A stretch of 64,000 bases of DNA from the NCBI RefSeq assembly GCF_027497195.1, contig NZ_CP114905.1, positions 1,860,001 to 1,924,000 of the forward strand, written 5' to 3'. Positions 42,241 through 50,768 of the stretch are shown here, one piece after another. The first letter of the stretch is position 1. The number at the start of each line of letters is the position of its first letter. The notes under the pieces were generated by a model. That model made no database searches, was not told where the DNA came from, and saw only the letters and a program-made list of their open reading frames with translations. Origin of the DNA: Streptomyces sp. WMMC500. GTDB taxonomy: Bacteria > Actinomycetota > Actinomycetes > Streptomycetales > Streptomycetaceae. A program made the translations under genes and the position numbers.

Positions 42241-44853
42241 ATGGCACCACTCGTAGGGCGTGCGGGCACGCTGTCCGTGCTGGGCGGGCATCTGGACGCC
42301 GCGGCGGCGGGCACCGGCGGCTGCGTCGTCCTCGAAGGGCCGCTGCGCATCGGCCGGAGCCGGCTGCTGCGGGCCACCGCGCACGAAGGCGCGGAGCGCG
42401 GGCTGACCGTGGTCGCCGGGCGGGCCGGTCCGAATGGGGGCACCCCCGCCGACGAGGGTGTAGCCGGTGGGGGAGGACAGCCGCTGCCCGTCCACCTGTT
42501 GCTGAACTATCTGCGGCGGGTGCTGGCGGCCGATGTGGACGTGGACGACCTGGTACGGCCGGACGGCAACCCGTTCCGGCTCATGGACCAGGTCAGCGAA
42601 CTGGTGGAGGTCGCGGCCCGCAGGCATCCCGTGGTGGTACTCCTGGACGACGTGCACCGGGTGGACGACGTGGGCGGGCTGGCGCTGCTGGGCCTGGTGC
42701 AGTCGCTCGCCGGGTCGCCGGTGCTGTGGCTGATGACGCGGCGTTCCGTGGCGGCGCGGTCGCTCGCCCAGCACGCCGTCGACCGGCTGATCGACGGGAC
42801 GGCGGAACGGCTCCACCTCGGCGCCCTGGACGACGAGGCGGTGGCGGAGCTGTGCACGGGGCTGCTGGGCGCCAAGCCGGACGCCTCCGTGCTGGACTGG
42901 GCGGCCCGCTGCGGGGGCAATCCGTGGCTGCTGGCGAGGGTGCTCGACGCGCTGGTCACGGCGGGGCGGGTGGTGTTCGTGGACGGTACGGCCGCGGCGC
43001 TGGGCGAGCGGCTGCCCGACGACGTGCTCGGCGTCGTCCGGAGACTGCTCGACGAGCTGCCGGCGGCGGTCGGCCGGCTGCTGCTGGCCGGCGCGGGCAT
43101 CGGGGCGACGTTCACCGCCGCGCAGGCGGCGGCGCCCGGCGGGCCAGGGCCGACGCCGGTGGCGGGGGCTCCGGTGGCGGGCGTGGACGAGGCGGTACGC
43201 GCGGGGCTGCTGCAACGGCACGGGGAGGAGCTGGCGTTCGCCCACGGGGTGATCGCGGAGGCGCTGCGGCACCCGGCGCTCCGCCGGCCGGAGCCGTCCG
43301 GGGCCCCGGCGCCGGCGCCGTCCGCGGCGGCGCTCCCGGCAGCGGCCCAGAGCGCCCCGCCCGGTGCGTACCGCGAACACCCCCGGCACGTACCGGAGGA
43401 GGACCCCTTTGGTGCGCCGCCGCCGGCGGCGGCCGTGTGCGGCTGCGGGGGCGCGGTGGCGCGGGCCGTGAAGGCACTCACGGACCGCTCCGGCGCCGCG
43501 CCGCCCACCCTCGGCCGGGCGCTGCGGCTGCTCGAAGGCGCCGGGCGTACCGCCGAGGCCGGACGGCTCGCGGACATCGCCGTTCGCTCCGGGGTCGACC
43601 CGGCGGACCTGGCGAAGGCCGGCTCCGCCCCCGCACCACCGGGGACGCCGGCGAACGGCGCGCGCTGCGAGGTGTGTGCGCGCCCGCTGTGGACGTGGCT
43701 GGCCCGCGCTCTCGTCGCCGCCGACGCCTTCGCGGAGGCCGCCGCGGTCTGCGACGCCGTACGGCAGGAGGCCGCGGCGCACGGCGGGCCGTGGGCCGCG
43801 GGGCTGTGGCACGGCCACCGCGCCGAACTGCTGGCGGCCGCGGGCCGGCTGGAGGAGGCGCGGGCAGAGGCCGAGGCGGCGCTGGGCCTGGCCGACCGGA
43901 CGCCCCCGGAGGATCTCCTGCCCGCGCGGCTGGCGCTGGCCCGGATCAGCATGCACTGCGGTGATCTCGCCACCGCCAGCCAGCAGTTGCGCATGGCGGA
44001 GCGGCCCGGCGGCGGCGCGGCGACCGCCGTGAAGCCGCAACTCGACTGGGCGCTGGCGCGCTTCCACGCGGCCAGCGGGCGGGCCGCGATGGCGGTCCGC
44101 TCGCTGCTCGACGCCGGGCAGGGTGCGGCCCGGGACCCGCTGCTGTTCATCGAGGCCCCGACGGCGGCGGCGACGCTCGTACGACTGGCCGGGCAGACGG
44201 GGCTCGGCGAGGAGGCCGTGCAGGCGGCCGGGTTCGCCCGGCGGCTCGCCGCGGCCAACCCGGACGTGACGTCCCTGGCCGCCGGCGCCGCCCACGCGGA
44301 CGGCGTCCTGCGCGACGACCCGGACGCCCTCCGGCGGGCCGCCGAGATGTACCGGCTCGCCGGCCGTCCGCTGGCGGCCGGCGGCGCGTTGGAGGACGCG
44401 GCCCGCAGCGAGCACGGGGCCGGCCACGGGGACGGCGCCGCGCGGCTCCTCACGGCGGCGGCGGACCTGTATCTGGAGTGCGGCGCGCAGCGCGACACGG
44501 TCCGGGTGCAGCGCAGGCTGCGCCGCCTCGGCGTGCCGCACGCGCGCGCCGCGCTGGGCCCGCAGCGGCCCAAGTCGGGCTGGGAGAGCCTGACGGGCGC
44601 GGAGCTGCGGGTGGTACGGGCCATCGTCGACGGCAGGACGAACAGGGAGGCGGCCGGCGTGCTCTTCCTGTCACCGCACACCGTCGACAGCCATCTGCGG
44701 CGGGTCTTCGCCAAGCTCGACATCAACAGCCGCGTCGAGCTGACCAAGCAGTTCCTGGCGCACGAGGCGGCCGCGCCCGAGGGCACGGCCGCCTCCGGTC
44801 AGCTCGCCGCCGCGGGACCCGCCGAGCTCCCCTTGTCGTCGGCGATCGAGTAG
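42241..44853 (+). CDS. LAL-type LuxR regulator with degenerate Walker A
   Basis: About 870 aa. N-terminal AAA/NACHT-like domain: VGRAGTLSVLGGHLD, then LEGPLRIGRSRLLRA where a Walker A lysine would be expected (Lys replaced by Arg), and Walker B-like VVVLLDDVHRVDDVGGLALLG. The long middle part is Ala-rich and TPR-like. The C-terminal LuxR HTH is LTGAELRVVRAIVDGRTNRE, then SPHTVDSHLRRVFAKLDI. LAL proteins often activate antibiotic clusters. An in-frame repeat adds a Gly-rich loop at about residues 65-80. Its 3' end overlaps the convergent LuxR gene by 55 bases. Confidence 0.88.
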   Translation: MAPLVGRAGTLSVLGGHLDAAAAGTGGCVVLEGPLRIGRSRLLRATAHEGAERGLTVVAGRAGPNGGTPADEGVAGGGGQPLPVHLLLNYLRRVLAADVDVDDLVRPDGNPFRLMDQVSELVEVAARRHPVVVLLDDVHRVDDVGGLALLGLVQSLAGSPVLWLMTRRSVAARSLAQHAVDRLIDGTAERLHLGALDDEAVAELCTGLLGAKPDASVLDWAARCGGNPWLLARVLDALVTAGRVVFVDGTAAALGERLPDDVLGVVRRLLDELPAAVGRLLLAGAGIGATFTAAQAAAPGGPGPTPVAGAPVAGVDEAVRAGLLQRHGEELAFAHGVIAEALRHPALRRPEPSGAPAPAPSAAALPAAAQSAPPGAYREHPRHVPEEDPFGAPPPAAAVCGCGGAVARAVKALTDRSGAAPPTLGRALRLLEGAGRTAEAGRLADIAVRSGVDPADLAKAGSAPAPPGTPANGARCEVCARPLWTWLARALVAADAFAEAAAVCDAVRQEAAAHGGPWAAGLWHGHRAELLAAAGRLEEARAEAEAALGLADRTPPEDLLPARLALARISMHCGDLATASQQLRMAERPGGGAATAVKPQLDWALARFHAASGRAAMAVRSLLDAGQGAARDPLLFIEAPTAAATLVRLAGQTGLGEEAVQAAGFARRLAAANPDVTSLAAGAAHADGVLRDDPDALRRAAEMYRLAGRPLAAGGALEDAARSEHGAGHGDGAARLLTAAADLYLECGAQRDTVRVQRRLRRLGVPHARAALGPQRPKSGWESLTGAELRVVRAIVDGRTNREAAGVLFLSPHTVDSHLRRVFAKLDINSRVELTKQFLAHEAAAPEGTAASGQLAAAGPAELPLSSAIE
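42433..42481 (+). repeat. In-frame palindromic repeat, copy 3 (LAL regulator gene)
   Basis: Encodes NGGTPADEGVAGGGGQ within the ATPase domain, between the Walker A and Walker B regions. Same orientation relative to the gene and same reading frame as the copies at 35402 and 36873. Confidence 0.8.
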
Positions 44854-46889
44854 ATCGCCGCGGCGCCGGAGTACGTGGCGGCCTCGCGGGCGAGTTCGAC
44901 GCGGGTGCCGATGCCCAGCTTCTTGTAGATCTTCCTCAGGTGGTAGTTGACGGTGTGCGCCGAGAGATGGACGCGCCGGGCGATCTGCCGGTTCGTCATC
45001 CCGACGCTGACCAGATAGGCGATGCGCCGTTCCATGTCCGAGAGCACCGCCCAGCAGGAGTTGGGCTGGTGCCCGGCGGTGCCGTCGGCGACCACCGCAG
45101 CGGGGTCGGGCGTGCCGGTGACCGCCCGCGGCCTGCGCGCGGGGGACTGCGCGGCGTGCAGCCTGGCGAGCTCCTCGGTGGCCAGGGCGATCGAGACGGG
45201 GTCGGGCGACTGCGCGACGATGTGCGCGAGCCCCGAGGCGTCGCGCTCGGCGAGCGCGTTGGCGTGCAGTGCGCTCAGGCTGACGACGGCGATGCCGGGA
45301 TTGTCCCCGGCCAGGCCGTTGACGGTGTCGAGCACGGTGCGCTTCAGGCCCTCGTCGTCGGTGTCGAGCGCGAGCCGGACGAGGAACGCGGCGGCGGCCG
45401 GGTCCTCGACGTACAGCCCGCGCTCCGCCGGGAGCCGGGCGTACGTACCGGACAGCAGGGCGACGCCCGCGCGGGGCCCCTCCCTTCTGACCGCGAGCCG
45501 CACCTCCGTCCAGGCGTACCGCGGCGAGCGGTGCATTTCCCGGCCGTGCGCGGGATCGGCGCGGGCCCGCTCCAGGTGGCCGGTCGCCGTGGGCAGGTCT
45601 CCGGTGTAGAGGGACACAGCGGCCAGGACGGTGTACGCGAGCGGCAGTAGCGCCGGGACGGCGTTCTGCTCGCTCGCCGCGGTGACCAGTTCCGCGTGCC
45701 GGCGGGCGTCCCGGAACCGGCCTGCCGCCAGGAACAGTCTGGCCCGCAGCGCGGCCGGCGCGGCGTGCCAGACGTCGGTGGACAGCTCGTAGAGACCTGC
45801 CTCGGCCTCGTCGACCAGCGTCTCGGCCTCGTCGAACTCGCGCAGGTCGGTCAGCTTGGCGGCCAGTTCGAGGCGGAAGTGCAGTCGCCACAGGGGGTCG
45901 GCGCCGCCGCCGTACCGCACCGCGGCGCGGCCCAGCCTGACGCCCTCGGCCAGCTCACCGGCCCGCCAGCTCAGGTGGGACAGCGCCGTCAGGGCCATCA
46001 GCGAGGCGACGTCGGCCGGCTCGTCCGTCCGTCGCCACAGGATCTCCCGGGCCCGCGTCCCGGCCTCCTCCTCCCGGCCCAGCAGCAGGTCCCCGAGGAG
46101 AGCCGACGCCTCGGCGTCGAGCCGGTCGTCTTCGGGAACTCCGGGGTCGGCCAGGGTGCGCCGGGCGAGATCGGCGCCGACGGCCACCTTTCCTTTCATG
46201 ATCAGCCCGTGTGCCCGGGAATGGGGGCCGCCGTCGCCCTCCGCCACCACGGGGCCCCGATCCAGGTACTCAGGTACCCAGGATATTCGGTCTGCTTCCT
46301 CCGTACCCCTGCCGAGATGGTGCATCGCCTCGCGCTGCAATGCACCGCGCGCGGGGGCTGGAATGGCGGCGACCGCGCCGCGCATGAGGAAGTCGCTGCG
46401 GAATACGAATTGACGCTCCGTCGCCTCGACGAAGCCCGCGGACATCGCCTCGTCCAGCGGTGCGAGCAGGGTGGCGAGCGGCCGGTTCAGCATCCTGGAG
46501 ACGTCCTCCAGAAGGAACGACCTGCCCTGCAGCGCGGCGATCTTCAACAACTCCTGACAGCCGGGGTTCAGCTCACCCAGCCGCAGCTTCACGAACTTCG
46601 GCACACAGCGCGCAGTACGCGACTCCGTGAGCCGAACCGTACCTTCGCGCAGCGCTATCAGACCCTCGTCGACCAGCCCGTACGCCAGCTCCGCCAGCAA
46701 CTGGCTGTTCTCACCGGCCGCCGCCGCAAGACCGCGCAACTCGTCGTCCAGATCGCCACCGAGCAGCTCGCTCAGAAAGCGCTCGTTCGCCTCGACATGC
46801 AACGGCCCCGGCGGCGGGCGCCCGTAAGGTCCGGCGTCGGCGGGTATCGTCTCCGGCTTCCACGTCCCCTTCTTCGACCACGTTGTCAT
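44799..46889 (-). CDS. LuxR regulator resembling a LAL protein without its ATPase domain
   Basis: About 696 aa. It starts where LAL proteins are past their ATPase domain (ENSQLLAELAYGLVDEGLI) and continues with a winged-helix-like and TPR-like Ala/Leu/Arg-rich region. The end is a LuxR HTH: LSDMERRIAYLVSVGMTNRQ, then SAHTVNYHLRKIYKKLGI. No Walker motifs are present, so it has either lost the ATPase module or belongs to a shorter subgroup. ATG 46889 has GGGGA four bases away; an upstream GTG at 46916 is possible. Convergent overlap of 55 bases with the LAL gene. Confidence 0.85.
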   Translation of the reverse strand: MTTWSKKGTWKPETIPADAGPYGRPPPGPLHVEANERFLSELLGGDLDDELRGLAAAAGENSQLLAELAYGLVDEGLIALREGTVRLTESRTARCVPKFVKLRLGELNPGCQELLKIAALQGRSFLLEDVSRMLNRPLATLLAPLDEAMSAGFVEATERQFVFRSDFLMRGAVAAIPAPARGALQREAMHHLGRGTEEADRISWVPEYLDRGPVVAEGDGGPHSRAHGLIMKGKVAVGADLARRTLADPGVPEDDRLDAEASALLGDLLLGREEEAGTRAREILWRRTDEPADVASLMALTALSHLSWRAGELAEGVRLGRAAVRYGGGADPLWRLHFRLELAAKLTDLREFDEAETLVDEAEAGLYELSTDVWHAAPAALRARLFLAAGRFRDARRHAELVTAASEQNAVPALLPLAYTVLAAVSLYTGDLPTATGHLERARADPAHGREMHRSPRYAWTEVRLAVRREGPRAGVALLSGTYARLPAERGLYVEDPAAAAFLVRLALDTDDEGLKRTVLDTVNGLAGDNPGIAVVSLSALHANALAERDASGLAHIVAQSPDPVSIALATEELARLHAAQSPARRPRAVTGTPDPAAVVADGTAGHQPNSCWAVLSDMERRIAYLVSVGMTNRQIARRVHLSAHTVNYHLRKIYKKLGIGTRVELAREAATYSGAAAIYSIADDKGSSAGPAAAS

Positions 46890-47031
46890 ATTGTCCCCGA
46901 CTATCCAGGTATACACCGTTACTTACCAGTCGTTACAGTGCCCTCCTCTCGACTCGCATTCAACTCGATTTTCAACCCGTGCTCTTGGCCTGGACTTGGC
47001 GCTGACTTGGCGACGAAATCGGGGAGATGAG

Positions 47032-47050
47032 TTTTCCGCTTACCGGAAAA
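47032..47050. other. AT-rich inverted repeat between the LuxR and MMPL genes
   Basis: TTTTCCG-cttac-CGGAAAA in an unusually AT-rich intergenic stretch (46900-47080). It could be part of the LuxR gene's promoter region or an operator. Direct CGTTAC repeats occur at about 46917-46937 closer to the LuxR start. Confidence 0.35.
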
Positions 47051-47087
47051 AATGGCGCGCGGGAATTCCGGAAAAGCCCATGCCGAT

Positions 47088-47117
47088 GCGGGGAATCCCG
47101 ACTCCGGGATTCCCCGC
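47088..47117 (-). terminator. Hairpin terminator after the MMPL transporter gene
   Basis: GCGGGGAATCCCG-actc-CGGGATTCCCCGC: perfect 13-bp arms with a 4-base loop, 20 bases past the stop codon. Confidence 0.75.
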
Positions 47118-47137
47118 CCGGGGGCTCATGGATAAAT

Positions 47138-49312
47138 TCAGACCTTGGCCTCTTCCCCGACCTCGGCCGGCGGCGGCGAGGTCGTCTCCGGCGCCCGGCG
47201 GCCGGGCATCCACCAGTTGGTCTTGCCGCACAGCTCCATCACCGCGGGCACGAGGATCATCCGCACGATGGTGGCGTCGATGAACACGGCGACGGCCATG
47301 CCGAGGCCGATCTGCTTGACGGACACGTCGTGGCCGAGCAGGGAGGTGGTGAAGACGGCGATCATGATGGCCGCGGCGGCGGTGATGACCTTGGCGGTCC
47401 GCGCCAGGCCGCGGGTGACGGCCGTCCTGGTGTCCCCGGTGCGTTCGTACTCCTCGCGGACCCGCGAGATCAGGAAGACCTCGTAGTCCATCGACAGGCC
47501 GAAGAGCACCGGGAACATCATCATCGGCACCCACGTCGTGACGGGCATGTCGGTCGGGAACCCGAGGGCCGAGCCCAGCCAGCCCCACTGCACCACGGCC
47601 ACCAGCACGCCGTACGCGGCGCCGATCGACAGCAGGTTCATCACGGCGGCCTGCAGGGCGATCGTCACCGACCGCACGAGCGCGACCAGCAGCACCAGGG
47701 ACAGCACGATGACGACCGCGATCATGAACGGCAGCCGCGAGCTCGTCTCCTCGGCGAAGTCGATCGCCCCCGCGTTCGGGCCGCCGACCTGGACTGCGTT
47801 GCCGCCGGGCGCGTCCGGCAGCACGTCGTCGCGGAGTTCGTGCACGAGGTCCGCGGTCTTCTCGTCCTGGTAGCCGGTCTCCGGGAACGCCATGAAGGTG
47901 GCGGCCTCGCCGTCCTCGCTGACCCGCGGCTGCGTGACGTGGGCGATGCCGTCGGTGCCCGCGACCGCGTCCACGGCCGGGCGCAGATCGCCGCCGGTGG
48001 AGTCCGTCTCGGCGGCGAAGATCAGCGGTGCGCCGTAGCCCGGGCCGAAGCCCTCGGAGACGATCTCGTACGAGGTGTAGCTGCTCCGGTCGCGCGGCTG
48101 GACGCTCGCGTCCGGCAGGCTGAGCCGCATCGACAGGGCCGGCGCGGCGAGCAGCAGCAGCCCCGCGACCGCCAGCACCGCGGCGGCCAGCGGCCGGCGC
48201 TGCACGACGCCCGCCCAGCGCTCCGCCGGGGTGCGGCGTTCGGCCTCGGGGGCGCCGGCGGCGGCGCCCCGGGCCGTACGGCGGGGCAGCCGCAGCGAGT
48301 TGATCTTATGCCCGGTGAAGCCCAGGAAGGCCGGCAGCAGGGTCACCGCGGCGACCATCGTCACCAGCACCGTCAGCGACGCGGCGACGGCCACGCCGGT
48401 CATCAGCCGCTGCCCCATGGTGACCAGCCCGAGCAGCGCGATCACCACGGTCGTGCCGGCGAAGAGCACGGCGCGCCCCGCCGTCGTGATGGCGCCTACC
48501 GTGGCGTCCTCGGGACTCTCCCCGTTCTGCAGCTTCTCCTTGTAGCGGGTCACGATGAACAGCGCGTAGTCGATGCCCACGCCGAGCCCGATGAGCGCGG
48601 AAACCAGGACGGTGAAGTCCGGCGAGGGGACGATGTGCCCGACAAGCTTCATGAGGGCGATGCCGCCGAGGATCGCCATGAGCGCGGTGACGATCGGCAG
48701 CCCCATCGCCACCAGCGAGCCGAAGGAGATGAACAGGATCACCGCAGCGGCCAGCACGCCCACGCTCTCGGCGGGGCCCTGCTTGGGCGTCTCTGCCTTC
48801 TCCGCCTTGTCGCCGCCGAGCCCCAGCGTCACGCCGTCGCCGTTGGCGTCCTTGACCGTGGTCACCAGGGGCTTGACCTCGTCCTTCGTCGCCTCCTTGT
48901 CGGTGAGCGGGATCGTCGTACGGGCGATGCGGCGGTCGTCGGTGACCAGTTGGTCGTCGTCGTACGGCGAGATCACGGGACCGGTGACCGGCGCGTCGGC
49001 GAGGTCGGCGACGACCTGCTCCACCTTCTGGCGTACGGCCGGGTCGTCGATGCCCGCGTCCGCCTTGATCGCGAGCGTCAGGGTGTCGCCCTGCTCCTCG
49101 GGGAAGTGCTTCTCCATCAGGGCCTGCGCCCTGGCCGACCCGGAGTCCCCGCCGGAGAAGTCGTTGTCGGGGTCGGCGGCGAGGCCGAAGCCGGCGACGG
49201 CCACAGCGATCACGCCAGCGATCCAGACCAGCAGAACCAGGCGGCGGCGCCGGTGACAGTACCGGGCCAGCCTCGCCAGAGCGCCGTCCGGGCGGGCGGT
49301 CTCGGTCGACAT
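47138..49312 (-). CDS. MMPL-family RND exporter
   Basis: About 724 aa, with 11-12 predicted membrane helices in two halves (N-terminal RRRRLVLLVWIAGVIAVAVA; clusters around ISFGSLVAMGLPIVTALMAI, GLGVGIDYALFIVTRY and, in the second half, FPVLFGLSMDYEVFLISR) separated by two large extracellular loops. The GxxxDYxxF motifs in both halves are typical of MMPL proteins, which export lipids or hydrophobic metabolites. In this context export of a prenylated product is plausible. Two ATGs (49315, 49312) follow GAGGAG; the second has better spacing. Confidence 0.93.
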   Translation of the reverse strand: MSTETARPDGALARLARYCHRRRRLVLLVWIAGVIAVAVAGFGLAADPDNDFSGGDSGSARAQALMEKHFPEEQGDTLTLAIKADAGIDDPAVRQKVEQVVADLADAPVTGPVISPYDDDQLVTDDRRIARTTIPLTDKEATKDEVKPLVTTVKDANGDGVTLGLGGDKAEKAETPKQGPAESVGVLAAAVILFISFGSLVAMGLPIVTALMAILGGIALMKLVGHIVPSPDFTVLVSALIGLGVGIDYALFIVTRYKEKLQNGESPEDATVGAITTAGRAVLFAGTTVVIALLGLVTMGQRLMTGVAVAASLTVLVTMVAAVTLLPAFLGFTGHKINSLRLPRRTARGAAAGAPEAERRTPAERWAGVVQRRPLAAAVLAVAGLLLLAAPALSMRLSLPDASVQPRDRSSYTSYEIVSEGFGPGYGAPLIFAAETDSTGGDLRPAVDAVAGTDGIAHVTQPRVSEDGEAATFMAFPETGYQDEKTADLVHELRDDVLPDAPGGNAVQVGGPNAGAIDFAEETSSRLPFMIAVVIVLSLVLLVALVRSVTIALQAAVMNLLSIGAAYGVLVAVVQWGWLGSALGFPTDMPVTTWVPMMMFPVLFGLSMDYEVFLISRVREEYERTGDTRTAVTRGLARTAKVITAAAAIMIAVFTTSLLGHDVSVKQIGLGMAVAVFIDATIVRMILVPAVMELCGKTNWWMPGRRAPETTSPPPAEVGEEAKV

Positions 49313-49404
49313 CATCGTCTCCTCGGGTCTCGTGCGGTGCACCCCTCATCCTCGGGACGGGGATCACCGGAGTCGACGTACAGACGCAGGCACTCCGCGG
49401 GCCG

Positions 49405-49426
49405 CACTACCGCGGGCGCGGTACTC
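49405..49426. promoter_or_regulatory. Imperfect inverted repeat CACTACCGCG-GG-CGCGGTACTC upstream of MMPL
   Basis: About 90 bases upstream of the MMPL start. It resembles the cluster operators (CACTACC half-site, 2-base spacer) but has CGCG in place of CG, matching the CTACCGC/GCGGTAG pattern at 50609. Confidence 0.4.
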
Positions 49427-49481
49427 CTCTTGCAGTACATGTCAAAGAAGCGGTCGTCGGAGGGCGGTGTCCGGCTGCGGA

Positions 49482-49958
49482 TCAGAGGAAGGAGAGCCGG
49501 CGCGCGACGACGGGGATGATGACGGCGCCGGCCAGGAGGTGCGTGCAGACCAGCACCGCCTGGGTGGTGCCGGCGGTGTGCGGCGCGAGGCCGGGACCCG
49601 CGAGGGACAGGATCGTGAAGGTCCCCGCGCACACCGCGAAGACGCGTGCGGGGCGGCCGGTGCCGCGGACCGCGCGCCGGGCGAGGTGGTCCAGGAGCAC
49701 GGCGAGTGCGATGCCGAGGAGCGACCAGAGCACCACGCTCCGCGCGACGCCGCCCACCGGGATGGCCACGGCCTCGTCCTCCCCGACCCCGGCCGCGACC
49801 ATCTCGACGCCGGCGCCGCGGGCCAGGAGCGTGAACGACTCCGCCACCACCGCCGCAGCAAGGGTGGCCAGGACGGCGACGAGCCAGACCGGTCGCGCGG
49901 CCAGCCAGGCGGCCAGCGGCGACGACGGGGAGCGGGACTGGGGGGCGGTCGCGGCCAT
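49482..49958 (-). CDS. DUF6069-like four-helix membrane protein
   Basis: 158 aa with four hydrophobic helices (PVWLVAVLATLAAAVVAESF, SVVLWSLLGIALAVLLDHLA, VFAVCAGTFTILSLAG, AVLVCTHLLAGAVIIPVVA) and a short extracellular loop after the first. It matches a Streptomyces family of small membrane proteins of unknown function. ATG 49958 has GGAGG seven bases upstream. It stands alone between two transporter genes. Confidence 0.8.
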   Translation of the reverse strand: MAATAPQSRSPSSPLAAWLAARPVWLVAVLATLAAAVVAESFTLLARGAGVEMVAAGVGEDEAVAIPVGGVARSVVLWSLLGIALAVLLDHLARRAVRGTGRPARVFAVCAGTFTILSLAGPGLAPHTAGTTQAVLVCTHLLAGAVIIPVVARRLSFL

Positions 49959-50069
49959 GGCGCAGCCTCCTGTTCCGGCGCAGGGGGTGGGGACCTTCCG
50001 TACGGTAGGACGGCGGCTGCACGATGCCCATCGGGAAGTGGTCAGTTGAGCGCCGCCTTGACAGACGAG

Positions 50070-50105
50070 AGGCGGCTCCGGCGGACGCGTCCGCCGGAGC
50101 CGCCT
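50070..50105 (-). terminator. Perfect 36-bp palindrome, terminator
   Basis: AGGCGGCTCCGGCGGACG followed directly by its exact reverse complement, no spacer, starting 15 bases past the DUF6223-like stop. Confidence 0.7.
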
Positions 50106-50120
50106 GTCCGCCGTGGGGGG

Positions 50121-50519
50121 CTAGGCGGACACCGCGCGTCGGGCGCGGGCCAGTGCCAGGCCGCCGAGGGCCAGCCCGACCAGTCCGAGCAGGAGGGCCA
50201 CGATCGCGCCGCCCCGGCCGGAGCCGGAGCCGACGTCGTCGGAGCCGGCGAGCGCCACCACGCCGATGACGACACCGACCGCCGACGCCACCACCGATGC
50301 CAGCGGCCCACCGAGGCCGGAGCCGAGCTTGCGCGCCAGCGCGAGCCCGGCGAGTACCACGCCGATCAGCGCCAGGATCGTCGCGGCCATCGCCGGGCCC
50401 CGGCCGGAGCCGTCGTCGCTCTCGGCCGCGACCGGGACGTGCGCGGCCGCCGGCGCCGCGCACACGAGGATGCCGAGCACCGCGGCCGCGGCGGCGGTGA
50501 ACAGGTGACGGACGGACAT
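50121..50519 (-). CDS. DUF6223-like exported/membrane protein
   Basis: 132 aa. Signal peptide (HLFTAAAAAVLGILVCAAPAAA), then two or three hydrophobic helices separated by Gly/Ser linkers (ILALIGVVLAGLALARKLG, VVASAVGVVIGVVALAG, IVALLLGLVGLALGGLALAR). The pattern recalls the DUF6223 family; function unknown. ATG 50519 has AAGGGG six bases upstream. Divergent from the MFS gene. Confidence 0.75.
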   Translation of the reverse strand: MSVRHLFTAAAAAVLGILVCAAPAAAHVPVAAESDDGSGRGPAMAATILALIGVVLAGLALARKLGSGLGGPLASVVASAVGVVIGVVALAGSDDVGSGSGRGGAIVALLLGLVGLALGGLALARARRAVSA

Positions 50520-50608
50520 CGGGGACCCCTTCGGTCGCACGGCGGTTGGCGGCGTCAGCGTACGAACCGGCCGGGCCGCGGGTCGTCCTGCAGACGCGGC
50601 CGGTTTGG

Positions 50609-50628
50609 GCTACCGCCACCGCGGTAGC
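50609..50628. promoter_or_regulatory. Palindrome GCTACCGC-CACC-GCGGTAGC
   Basis: Perfect 8-bp arms in the 249-base divergent region between the DUF6223-like and MFS genes. A further half-site (GGCTACCGC) occurs at 50660. Probably an operator for an efflux gene; no adjacent TetR or MarR gene is seen. Confidence 0.5.
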
Positions 50629-50732
50629 GGGTCCGGGCGACGTCTGCGGCCGTGGCATCCGGCTACCGCAGCCGCAGCATCGCGCGCCCGCGGGCCGGCG
50701 CGGGGTTTCTCCGAATGGCGTCGAAACGCCCT

Positions 50733-50763
50733 GGAACTCCCCCACTACCGCGGCGTTAGCGTG
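50733..50763 (+). promoter_or_regulatory. ECF-sigma-like promoter overlapping a CACTACCGCG half-site
   Basis: GGAAC, 17 bases, GTT, ending eleven bases before the MFS ATG; this fits Streptomyces ECF-type promoters. The spacer contains CCCACTACCGCG. No ribosome-binding site precedes the ATG, so the transcript may have a very short leader or none. Confidence 0.4.
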
Positions 50764-50768
50764 CGGCA

